This document shows, one piece after another, positions 30,050 to 37,742 of a stretch of DNA of 64,000 nucleotides. Each line of letters opens with the position of its first letter. The stretch's first letter is position 1. Source of the DNA: Pseudomonas putida (GTDB lineage Bacteria; Pseudomonadota; Gammaproteobacteria; Pseudomonadales; Pseudomonadaceae); the NCBI RefSeq assembly GCF_005080685.1, contig NZ_CP039371.1, forward strand, positions 3,968,001 through 4,032,000, in the 5' to 3' direction. Position numbers and translations under genes: made by a program. A model generated the notes under the pieces. That model was given only the letters and a program-made list of their open reading frames with translations. It was not told the DNA's origin and did no database searches.

Positions 30050-30336
30050 TTCGGCGCAACACTTTCAGCGCCTGTGGCATGCACCTACTAGCGCCACCAC
30101 CCTCTTAACGCTTGCTCCTCTCGCCCGCCAGGTGTCCCCGGCACTTGGCGCTCTGGCACGACTCTTTTTATCAACACCGTTGATCGCACAGTTAGTCCCC
30201 CTGCACCGGTCAATTTCCCGTATCTGCGACTTATAGCCGAAGTCTCTAGCGCGGGCGGCAGCCCTGAAATACTTCCATCTGCAGCTTCTACTACAAGCTC
30301 TCCAATACTTTCCGTCTCAAATCCGCACTATTGGAA

Positions 30337-32079
30337 ATGGACGTGACCTCTCGAAAAACCTTAACGAGCGCTGAGTTGCAAGAAATATACTCAACCGAAA
30401 CTTTCAGCTATGACTTCGAAAATATCCTTTCATGGGACACCCCATGCACACTGCCCATAGAACCGCCAAACATAGCCTCGTTATCAATAAAAGCGATTCA
30501 CACCAACGCAGCAACCATTGCAATAAATACGGTGAAAGAAATCGAGGCCACTCGCCCGGCCGGCACACCTGGATTTCAAAGCTATTTAACAAAACACTTA
30601 TCAAACATAAAAAAACTCCATCCAGACCAGACAAACCACCTTTATGCCAAAAAGAAATTTCTACTATTTCTTTATAATAAAATTAGAAAAAAGACGCCTC
30701 ATCGCCTCAATCGCTTTAGGGCAGCAGACATCTACACCACAAGCATAAATGACATAGGCCATCACTTTGAAAATATCGCATACGACTTAGACAGCGACGG
30801 ACATAGCATCCACTGGATCGAGGAGGAGCTGCACTATTTAATGAGGGCCGCTACCGCCGCGCAAATTGAAATAGTGCTAAAAAAATGCCTTGAGAAAGTC
30901 CAAAGCGAATTCGAGTCATTTCACCCTGAAGCAATAAAAATACTACGACAAAACCGCACCAAAGACCGTAACAGCAAATCTATCACTTTAAACCTTAACT
31001 CCACAATTCAACTCAGCTCAACACTAACCACCCTATCAACAACCGAAAGCCTTCAAAGCGCACTACTCGGCGGAATACAGAGACTCAAAAGGCTTGGCCT
31101 TGCTGCAACCCCGGTTTTCAGACTGGGTATTGGGGCATTTTTCTACTCAGCAGAACTAGGGAATGCTGACTTGTACCATGAATCAGCCCTGAGCATGCCT
31201 GCTGACTTACTCATTCCTGACCTTCCTGCCAACATTCATGACATGGGCCTTGAACATGGGACTTTCGATTCCTCGCTCCGGCTTCATGCCAATCTCGACA
31301 CGTATACACTTACGGATAAAGCAAATGCTACCCATGCGGAGAAGAAGGTACCCGTACGCCCCCTGATATTGGACAAAGAAAACAATATCTACACATCGAT
31401 TCCATCACATGATTTTCCAATCATGCTCAGCTTTCCGATTCATACCCAAAGGGGATCAGCAACTACAACCCCCGGCATCCCGATACCCGCAGATCCCTAT
31501 GAAGGTGTAAACCTCAGACGAGCATGGACAGATGCGACACCACTCCCTGCCCATGAACCACCAAATTATAAAGACTGCATCTACTGCTTCCCGCCAGAGT
31601 CTGGCCTACCGCCACTGTACGTGGTTTTCAACTCTCCCTATCCCGGCGCGACAACCATAGGGACTTACAGCGGACGCCCCTACAACCCTGAAAAAGCCGG
31701 GGGTCCAATTGAACGACTGGATTGGAGAAAAACCCGGCTCACAGCAGACGCCGTCGAGTTAGTCAAATTACACACAAGTCGCTTCCCGCCTTCAGACGCG
31801 AACAAAATTATGATAGATAGACTCGAAAAAATTCTACAGGGCAAACTACAAGCAACCGACATCGACAAGCGATTTTTCACCCATGAAATAAGGGAGCTTG
31901 AGCGCTTGCGCGCCCTTGGCATCGCTGATAAAACTCTGCCAGCTGACGGCGGCGAGACTTGGAACAATACTCACGCAGCCACTTTGGAAGACTATCAGCT
32001 TGGATCAGATGCCGAGCTATTATATACAGCGGAAGCTTTAGAAGCAGACGTAATCCAGCTTGAGCGGGAAAATCCATGA
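30337..32079 (+). CDS. S-type-pyocin-like bacteriocin with unassigned C-terminal toxin
   Basis: About 580 residues. The region CFPPESGLPPLYVVFNSPYP (residues about 418-437) is the end of the S-type pyocin domain (PF06958), which lies roughly at 240-435. The last 140 residues, from GTYSGRPYNPEKAGGP, form the cytotoxic module, with conserved-looking FTHEIRELERLRALG and WNNTHAATLEDY; I recognise a polymorphic-toxin style but cannot name the activity. The N-terminal 230 residues, presumably for receptor binding, resemble nothing I know. The next gene starts inside its stop codon (ATGA), as for toxin-immunity pairs. Codons are AT-rich (many AAA and ATA), unlike the neighbours, which suggests horizontal gain. 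The start is uncertain; no strong ribosome site is seen. Confidence 0.8.
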   Translation: MDVTSRKTLTSAELQEIYSTETFSYDFENILSWDTPCTLPIEPPNIASLSIKAIHTNAATIAINTVKEIEATRPAGTPGFQSYLTKHLSNIKKLHPDQTNHLYAKKKFLLFLYNKIRKKTPHRLNRFRAADIYTTSINDIGHHFENIAYDLDSDGHSIHWIEEELHYLMRAATAAQIEIVLKKCLEKVQSEFESFHPEAIKILRQNRTKDRNSKSITLNLNSTIQLSSTLTTLSTTESLQSALLGGIQRLKRLGLAATPVFRLGIGAFFYSAELGNADLYHESALSMPADLLIPDLPANIHDMGLEHGTFDSSLRLHANLDTYTLTDKANATHAEKKVPVRPLILDKENNIYTSIPSHDFPIMLSFPIHTQRGSATTTPGIPIPADPYEGVNLRRAWTDATPLPAHEPPNYKDCIYCFPPESGLPPLYVVFNSPYPGATTIGTYSGRPYNPEKAGGPIERLDWRKTRLTADAVELVKLHTSRFPPSDANKIMIDRLEKILQGKLQATDIDKRFFTHEIRELERLRALGIADKTLPADGGETWNNTHAATLEDYQLGSDAELLYTAEALEADVIQLERENP

Positions 32080-32351
32080 ACACCATTCACGACGTAGTTA
32101 AAAACGAATCTCCTACGGATGTAGTTTTATTTTTCACCAAAGGTACTGGCATCTCGCACCCACAGCTAGACAGGCTTTACACCCAGAACAACTGGATTCA
32201 CCTAGGTGACTGCATTGGCCTCATCGAACTGATCAGAAAAATGACAAGCGACGGTTTGATTGAGCAAAAAGCCGGTGGATATGTGAAAGGTCCAAAATGG
32301 ACCGCACCAAAATTCATGCTCGAGAATAAGTACACTTTCAATAAAAGTTGA
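32076..32351 (+). CDS. Putative immunity protein of the bacteriocin
   Basis: A 91-residue cytoplasmic protein whose ATG overlaps the toxin stop by four bases, so translation is probably coupled. The sequence has a predicted winged-helix-like pattern ([14 protein letters not shown], then [20 protein letters not shown]) and ends [14 protein letters not shown]. The short length and position are those of a cognate immunity protein that would block the toxin domain of the gene before it. It is not of the Im9 family. A regulatory role cannot be excluded from sequence. Confidence 0.68.
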   Translation: MNTIHDVVKNESPTDVVLFFTKGTGISHPQLDRLYTQNNWIHLGDCIGLIELIRKMTSDGLIEQKAGGYVKGPKWTAPKFMLENKYTFNKS

Positions 32352-32389
32352 CAGCACAAGTCGAGTTCTACCGCAGCGGATACGGCCAA

Positions 32390-32436
32390 GGCCAAAAGGA
32401 GGCCAAAAGGGGACGGCCAAAAGGGGACAGATTTAT
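32390..32436. repeat. Short GGCCAAAAGG direct repeats with GGGGACAGATTTATT motif
   Basis: Three copies of GGCCAAAAGG follow each other (about 32390, 32401, 32415), the last running into AAAAGGGGACAGATTTATTA. Strings like the last one are common near REP-associated transposase genes and repeat junctions in gamma-proteobacteria. No transposase is present here. Confidence 0.55.
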
Positions 32437-32447
32437 TAATCACGTTC

Positions 32448-32543
32448 ATGGGCCTGCACGAGCTGCGGGCGCTGATCGGGCAGAACCTGCAGCAGGAGCT
32501 GTCGATCGTCGCCAAGCCATCGCAGCTGATGCTCACCCACGGC
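32448..32543 (+). pseudogene. 96-bp displaced fragment of the MocR regulator gene
   Basis: This stretch matches 29078-29173 within the intact MocR gene, same orientation, with about 90 of 96 bases identical by my hand alignment. It begins ATGGGCCTGCACGAGCTGCG in both copies. The fragment ends at a TAG just after 32543. It is a remnant, not a gene, and lies directly behind the bacteriocin/immunity pair. Confidence 0.85.
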
Positions 32544-32662
32544 TAGAGGCCATATCGGCATTGCGATCCGCCATATCCGTCAATGTATCCATTTGCATGG
32601 CGGACTCTGGCAGAGTGATGGCAAACGGCTATTCTCGGCTGTATATCATGGAGCGATCGAGC

Positions 32663-34159
32663 ATGCCGCACACCCCCCGGTTCCTGAAGCATTACCGCAA
32701 AGCCGATCGGATCATGCTAGGGCTGATCTGGTTGATGTTCGGTTTTTCACTCGGTTTGGCCTTCTGGCACGAGACTTTCATTCAGTCGCTGGTGGTAGGT
32801 GGCGGTACCTGCCTGGTGCTGACGGCGCTGTACCGCGCCATCGGTGGCAGCCGCAGCATGCGTTGCGCGCTGGCCTTCGGGTTGATGGTCATGGCCGCGC
32901 TGCACATCAACCAGGCCGAAGGGGTGATCGAATCGCACTTCGGCATCTTCGCCTTGCTGGCGGTGCTGACCTTTTATCGCGACTGGCTGCCGATCCTGGT
33001 CGCCGCCGCGACCATCGCCGTCCATCACGTGCTGTTCCATGTGTTGCAACACCAGGGCTACCCGGTGTTCGTCATGGCTCACCACGGCGGCTGGACAATG
33101 ATCTTCGTGCACGCCTTCTACGTGGTGATGGAAACCGTCGCCCTGCTGTACCTGACCCTGCAGAGCCGTGCGGATGCCGAGGAAAGCCAGGACATGCTGG
33201 ACAAGATCCTGGCCACCGCCTCGCAGTTCACCGCCGACCAGGAAGCCGGCGCCGAGGACCCGGTGCACGTGTCGCTGGCGCAACGCTTCGACCGTTTCCT
33301 GAAGCAGATCACCGCGTTGGTCGACGGCGTGGTGCGTGACTCCCAGGGCCTGGGCGAACTCGGCCAGGAACTGGCGAGCACCAGTCACACCCTGGTGCAG
33401 GGCGCGCAGCACCAACTGACGGAAATCACCCAGATGACCGGATCCATGCAGCGCATGGGCGATGCCATGGGCAGTATCGCCGTGCATGTGGAACAGGCCG
33501 TGGAGCACACCGGCCAGGCCAGCGCGCAGGTCAACCGAGGCCAGGACTGCGTGAACCGGGCCCTGGTCGAAGTCACTCAGCTGGCTTCGCGGCTGCAGGG
33601 CACCCATGCCACGGTGCAGGAGCTGGCTGGACAGACCCAGCAGATCGGCAGCGTGCTGGAGGTGATCAGCAGCATCGCCGCGCAGACCAACCTGCTGGCG
33701 CTCAACGCCGCCATCGAAGCCGCGCGCGCTGGCGAGCAAGGTCGTGGATTCGCCGTGGTGGCCGATGAAGTGCGCAGCCTGGCGCAGCGCACTGCGGTAT
33801 CCACCCAGGAAATCCGCAGCATCATCGAAGCCCTGCAACAGGGCAGCCGCCACGCGGTCGAGGCGATGCAGCAGAGCAGCGAAGGCGTGGCGCGTTGCGT
33901 CGAGGACAGCCAGCAGGCGGTCGCGATGCTGCAAGCGGTGGGCAGCGATATCGCGCAGATCGATGCACTCAATGGGCAGATCGTCTGCACGACACGGGAG
34001 CAGTCGTCGGCCAGCCAGGAGGTGGTCGGGCGCCTGCAGGCAGTGCAAGACATTGCCCAGCATACCGCCGCCGACGTCGAGCACCTGGCCTCGAGCAGCC
34101 AGCGGTTGCCGCCGATTGCCAACCGGTTGGATGCGTTGGGGCGCACGTTTCATCCTTGA
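32663..34159 (+). CDS. Methyl-accepting chemotaxis protein with membrane-embedded sensor
   Basis: A 498-residue transducer. The first 180 residues hold about six hydrophobic segments with no periplasmic ligand domain. They are unusually rich in His ([38 protein letters not shown]). The rest is the cytoplasmic signalling part, with the conserved hairpin tip [20 protein letters not shown] and [19 protein letters not shown], which contacts CheA/CheW. The His-rich membrane part could bind haem or metal, but that is a guess. The ATG at 32663 has GGAG 11 bases upstream; earlier in-frame starts at 32620 and 32648 are possible. The gene has normal Pseudomonas codon use, unlike the bacteriocin genes on both sides. 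Confidence 0.85.
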   Translation: MPHTPRFLKHYRKADRIMLGLIWLMFGFSLGLAFWHETFIQSLVVGGGTCLVLTALYRAIGGSRSMRCALAFGLMVMAALHINQAEGVIESHFGIFALLAVLTFYRDWLPILVAAATIAVHHVLFHVLQHQGYPVFVMAHHGGWTMIFVHAFYVVMETVALLYLTLQSRADAEESQDMLDKILATASQFTADQEAGAEDPVHVSLAQRFDRFLKQITALVDGVVRDSQGLGELGQELASTSHTLVQGAQHQLTEITQMTGSMQRMGDAMGSIAVHVEQAVEHTGQASAQVNRGQDCVNRALVEVTQLASRLQGTHATVQELAGQTQQIGSVLEVISSIAAQTNLLALNAAIEAARAGEQGRGFAVVADEVRSLAQRTAVSTQEIRSIIEALQQGSRHAVEAMQQSSEGVARCVEDSQQAVAMLQAVGSDIAQIDALNGQIVCTTREQSSASQEVVGRLQAVQDIAQHTAADVEHLASSSQRLPPIANRLDALGRTFHP

Positions 34160-34188
34160 GTTTGGCGGGGGATTTGTAGCGCCTGGGA

Positions 34189-34312
34189 GATCGAGCGCCG
34201 CGCATCGCGACGCGTGCGCTGGAGAGGTGTGGCGCCGCACAAACCGAGCGCCGCGTGCGCTGGAGATTTGCAGTCCCCACACATCGAGCGCCGCCCGCGC
34301 GGCGCATCGCTC
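34189..34312. repeat. Tandem fragments of the composite palindrome family
   Basis: Three partial units beginning GATCGAGCGCCGC or similar and two copies of GTGCGCTGGAGA occur in direct order, with GGTGTGGCGCCGCACAAA between. The same words form the arms at 60255-60563. They occupy the first half of the 302-base gap behind the chemotaxis gene; the second half is AT-rich, with no feature I can name. Confidence 0.75.
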
Positions 34313-34461
34313 CAACTGTTTACCTACCTTAAAATTTTCATACCCTGAACTAGCACCCTCCCCCCGGACTGAACAGTTACCTTTAGCGGAACTATTACAC
34401 CGCTCCATATAAGCCACAACTTAGCGACTCTTCACGCCCCCTTTAACCAGTGAAGAGCACC

Positions 34462-35268
34462 ATGCAAGGCCCAATTGAATTACCTCCTTTAATAATTACC
34501 CCAACCAACCGCCCGACACAGCATCGTCCTGGGTGGGGTACGCACTGGATTCCCCACCCGTCTGGCACGCAGTTTCCTGCCATCCCCCACGCCATTGCTC
34601 CTCCGGGCAAGCCCGCGCGAACACCTGCCGTGAATCCGGCGGTGTCTGCTGCCGACAAAATTCAGGCCTCATTCAAGAAGATAACGCCTACCGAGTTCGG
34701 TAAGACCAAGAAGCAGATAGAAGCCCTTATTGCGGCCCAACTCAAAACATCTATTTACCGCAACTTAAAAGCGGCTACCCGTAAGCAATACATCGTCGAA
34801 GACCTGTTGATACTCCGGCTCGACCAAGGCGCGGCGGCAGACAAGATCGCGAAGAAGTGGCTGGGTTACAGCATCGAATCGCGCCCCAATCGCGTGAACG
34901 TCGCTAATTACGAGAAGCGGTACGGAAAACCCCAGAAAGATATCGAGCGCTTCAAGCAGCGATTCACAGCGAGCTACCGTGCTGTCGCAGCAAAAGCCCA
35001 ATCGATGGTGGAGTACTTCCACCTTTACACCCAAGTAGCCACTTCACCTACGGATAAAATCCGTGCCCGGCACCGGGCCCAGCACGCTGCGGCCGCCAAA
35101 GCCGAAGCTGCCCGCGTTGCTGCCGCTAAAGCCAAGGCCGAAGCCGACCGCATCGCTGCCGCTAAAGCCAAGGCCGAAGCCGACCGCATCGCCGCCGCTA
35201 AAGCCAACCTTGTCATAGTCACGCCGCGACAACATATCGAGATCCATAAGGAAACCAAACAAAAATGA
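34462..35268 (+). pseudogene. Internally deleted HNH DNase bacteriocin (S-type pyocin/colicin E type)
   Basis: The open frame codes 268 residues but is a toxin with its middle missing. The N-terminal part is a proline-rich leader (MQGPIELPPLIITPTNRPTQ) and a helical region (about residues 60-190). An Ala/Lys repeat linker (205-248) follows, joined directly to NLVIVTPRQHIEIHK, the last residues of the colicin-type HNH nuclease. Only the final zinc-ligand pair (HIEIH) remains; the pyocin translocation domain and the catalytic His pair are absent. Normal members have several hundred more residues. GAAGAG precedes the ATG. The Im9-like immunity gene overlaps the stop by ATGA. The product may still bind a receptor but cannot cut DNA. 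Confidence 0.82.
35119..35207. repeat. 36-bp tandem repeat inside the deleted bacteriocin
   Basis: Two identical 36-base units (35119-35154, 35155-35190) and a partial third encode AAAKAKAEADRI repeats. The repeats end right where the remaining nuclease tail begins, so slippage or recombination among such repeats may have caused the deletion. Confidence 0.85.
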
Positions 35269-35516
35269 ACAAACGCATAACCGACTTCACTGAGAATGAG
35301 TTTCTTGAATTCGTAATAAAAATCTACACGGTTGACTATCGCTCAGACAGAGGCCACCTCAACGCAATATTTGAATTTGAGCGGATCACAGAACACCCGA
35401 AAGGATCCGACTTGTTCTGCTTCCCAGATCCAGGAAAGGAAGGACCACAGGCTATCGTCAGTGAAGTCAAGGCTTGGCGTGCAGCCCATGGCAAGCCTGG
35501 CTTCAAACCTGAATAA
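35265..35516 (+). CDS. Colicin/pyocin DNase immunity protein (Im9-like)
   Basis: An 83-residue protein of the colicin E/pyocin immunity family (PF01320). It shows the family's ITDFTENEFLEFVIKIY opening, the HPKGSDLFCFPDPGKEGPQA loop and the VKAWRAAHGKPGFK ending. The family binds HNH DNase domains very tightly in the cytoplasm. Length is normal and no damage is seen. Its partner toxin just upstream has lost the nuclease domain, so this gene now serves only as resistance to related bacteriocins from other strains. Its start overlaps the toxin stop by four bases. Confidence 0.93.
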   Translation: MNKRITDFTENEFLEFVIKIYTVDYRSDRGHLNAIFEFERITEHPKGSDLFCFPDPGKEGPQAIVSEVKAWRAAHGKPGFKPE

Positions 35517-35537
35517 TTTTGAACCGATTGAAAACAA

Positions 35538-35566
35538 AGAGCCTTGTAAAGTAGTCGCAGGGCTCT
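35538..35566 (+). terminator. Hairpin after the immunity gene
   Basis: AGAGCCTTG pairs with CAGGGCTCT (one wobble) around an 11-base loop, 22 bases past the stop. The T-run after it is weak, so termination is likely but not certain. The rest of the gap to 35766 shows nothing else I can name. Confidence 0.45.
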
Positions 35567-35766
35567 GCCACTTCTTAATTAGCAGTATGCGTTACGGTAG
35601 AAGCTAGCCCGCCACAGCAAACCTCCGGAGACCAGTCGACTCTGACTTACAACACTGCTGACTAGCCGACTACTATAGCCTCAGAAGCTTCCTACAAGCT
35701 CACTTTTGACGACTTAGGCAAACTAGCTTCCTCCCCACTTCAGCTTTTCAAGGACTCCAGATAAAC

Positions 35767-36261
35767 ATGGACCGTACAACTCCCAATATGCATCTCCGCC
35801 CAGAGCTTATGCCCCCTACCTTCGATGAACCGCTACTCACGCGCTTGACCGAACTGGCCGAGATTCTTGACGGTGGCGATCCAAACCAAACGATCGAGCA
35901 GTTGTCCGAATTCAATCGACTTGCCTCTACGGCTATCGAGTTCATCGAATTCCAGGGCATTTACGGCGGCCAGGACCACGAAACATGGGTACATGCGGTC
36001 CTATCCGCCCCATATGTACGTCGCATTCCAGACATCACCCAGGATGAATTGGTAGAACTAACCAGGCGGGTCATGGAGGTCGATGGCGACGAGGCATCGT
36101 GCCATTTCTGGTTGATGCAACTAAAGGCTAACCTCTCTCCTCGTGTGCTCGATCTAATTTATTGGCCAGGCGAGTATTTCGGCCATGGCGACTATGACAG
36201 AGACATGACCCCTGAAAAAATTGTCGAAATCGCCATGCGTGATGAAGCAAGCACCAAGTGA
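35767..36261 (+). CDS. Unknown protein, possible orphan immunity protein
   Basis: A 164-residue soluble, acidic protein. I do not recognise a named family. The C-terminal part (ELTRRVMEVDGDEASCHFWL, then VLDLIYWPGEYFG and MTPEKIVEIAMRDE) resembles small proteins found behind toxin genes in Pseudomonas, and it lies in a cluster of bacteriocin genes with two other immunity genes, so an immunity role is plausible. There is no toxin directly before it. AAGGA lies about 12 bases before the ATG at 35767, and a second ATG at 35788 is possible. Composition is lower in GC than the exporter operon that follows. Confidence 0.5.
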   Translation: MDRTTPNMHLRPELMPPTFDEPLLTRLTELAEILDGGDPNQTIEQLSEFNRLASTAIEFIEFQGIYGGQDHETWVHAVLSAPYVRRIPDITQDELVELTRRVMEVDGDEASCHFWLMQLKANLSPRVLDLIYWPGEYFGHGDYDRDMTPEKIVEIAMRDEASTK

Positions 36262-36272
36262 TGAAAATCGTT

Positions 36273-36313
36273 GGTCTGCACTACGCAGACCCACGACCCA
36301 GCATTGCTGGGTC
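36273..36313 (+). terminator. Tandem hairpins behind the orphan gene
   Basis: GGTCTGC/GCAGACC (36273-36291) and GACCCAGC/GCTGGGTC (36295-36313) stand back to back, starting 12 bases past the stop. The second is followed by TTGAACC. Together they probably end transcription. Confidence 0.5.
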
Positions 36314-36656
36314 TTGAACCGGCGTACATCGGCGTCGCTGGAACTCGCTGTGATCCAAGACAGACGCATATTCTGTACCAGTTAAGGTCCCTATCTACCC
36401 GCCGCATTTGCCGCGCCCAGCCCCCCAACCCTTTGCCCCAAATCAAAAATACCCTCCACGCAGAGTGTCACTCTACAAAATACAGGGCTACCTTTGATGC
36501 AGCCCCCAAGGGCTGCATATGCCCCGCAACGCTCAGGGAAGAGAGGTTTGCCATGGTCATCCACGCATCGCTCCCAGCCGCCGGCCCGCGCGCCAGCGCC
36601 CTCCCCTGGCTCCTCTCGCCCGAGACACTCACCTTCGCACACGCGTCGAGCCGCCC
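36314..36656. other. Gap before the exporter operon
   Basis: 343 bases with no supported gene. A perfect 9-bp stem, ATGCAGCCC/GGGCTGCAT, lies at 36497-36518 with a 4-base loop, and could be a terminator or operator. Reading frames across this stretch have composition unlike a protein. The promoter of the exporter operon should lie here, but I find no clear -10/-35 pair. Confidence 0.4.
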
Positions 36657-37739
36657 ATGACCCTGCTATCCGCTTTGCCCAAGAACAAACTTCTCCTCGC
36701 CGCCATCGCCGTCGGCGCTGCAGCGCTGGCCTGGTGGGGATGGCAACAGTTGGCCGACAGCGGCCCCGGTGATGGTTTCGTCAGCGGCAACGGGCGCATA
36801 GAAGCCACCGAGATCGACGTGGCGACCAAGCTGCCCGGGCGCATCGAGGACATCCTGGTCAACGAAGGCGACTTCGTCAAAGCCGGCCAGGTGCTGGCCA
36901 CCATGCAACTCGACAGCCTGCAGGCCCAACGCGACGAGGCCGAAGCCAGCCTGCGCCAGGCCGAGCACGCCGTCGCTGCCGCCGAGGCCCAGGTGGCCCT
37001 GCGTGAAAGCGATGCAGCGGCAGCCGAGGCGGTGGTCGTTCAGCGCGAAGCCGAACTGGACGCTGCCCAACGCCGCCACGGGCGCACTCAAACCTTGGCC
37101 AGGGAAGGCGCCACCTCGCAGCAACAACTGGATGACGACCGCGCCACCGTTCGCGGCGCCCAGGCAGCTCTGACCGCGGCCCGAGCCCAGGCCAGGGCTG
37201 CCAAGGCCGCGATCAACGCCGCCCAAGCCCAGCGCATCGGCGCCGAATCGGCGGTTGGCGCGGCCACGGCCTCGGTACAGCGCATCGATGCCGATATCCG
37301 CGACAGCGCACTCAAGACCCCGCGCAGCGGCCGCGTGCAGTTCCGCGTGGCCCAGCCCGGCGAGGTGCTCGCCGCGGGTGGCCGGGTGCTGAACGTGATC
37401 GACCTGTCCGACGTGTACATGACCTTCTTCCTGCCCAACGAAGTCGCCGGCCAGGTGGCCCTGGGCAGCGAGGTGCGTATCGTCCTGGACGCAGCCCCGA
37501 ACACCCCGGTGCCTGCCACCGTATCCTTCGTCGCCAGCGCCGCGCAGTTCACACCCAAGACCGTGGAAACGGCCTCCGAGCGGCAGAAACTGATGTTCCG
37601 GGTCAAGGCGCAGATCCCACCGGCGTTGCTGCAACGCTACCTGGAATACGTCAAGACCGGCCTGCCGGGCGTGGCCTGGGTCAAGCTGGACCCCGATGCC
37701 GAGTGGCCCGCCGGCCTGTCCTCGACGCTTACGGAGTAA
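36657..37739 (+). CDS. HlyD-family periplasmic adaptor (YhiI-like)
   Basis: A 360-residue membrane-fusion protein. One N-terminal anchor helix ([20 protein letters not shown]) is followed by a lipoyl half-motif ([20 protein letters not shown]), a long Ala/Gln/Glu coiled-coil hairpin (about residues 90-210) and a beta-barrel part ([20 protein letters not shown]). It would bridge the inner membrane ABC permeases and an outer membrane channel. It is the first gene of a three-gene set (HlyD, RbbA-like, YhhJ-like) in the same order as E. coli yhiI-rbbA-yhhJ; the next start is 3 bases past its stop. Cargo unknown; drugs or hydrophobic molecules are usual for such systems. Confidence 0.88.
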   Translation: MTLLSALPKNKLLLAAIAVGAAALAWWGWQQLADSGPGDGFVSGNGRIEATEIDVATKLPGRIEDILVNEGDFVKAGQVLATMQLDSLQAQRDEAEASLRQAEHAVAAAEAQVALRESDAAAAEAVVVQREAELDAAQRRHGRTQTLAREGATSQQQLDDDRATVRGAQAALTAARAQARAAKAAINAAQAQRIGAESAVGAATASVQRIDADIRDSALKTPRSGRVQFRVAQPGEVLAAGGRVLNVIDLSDVYMTFFLPNEVAGQVALGSEVRIVLDAAPNTPVPATVSFVASAAQFTPKTVETASERQKLMFRVKAQIPPALLQRYLEYVKTGLPGVAWVKLDPDAEWPAGLSSTLTE

Positions 37740-37742
37740 GCC

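Noticed and set aside
36271..36660. 129-codon frame before the exporter operon
   Set aside because: It runs through terminator hairpins, has no ribosome site and reads as random sequence; I treat the stretch as intergenic.
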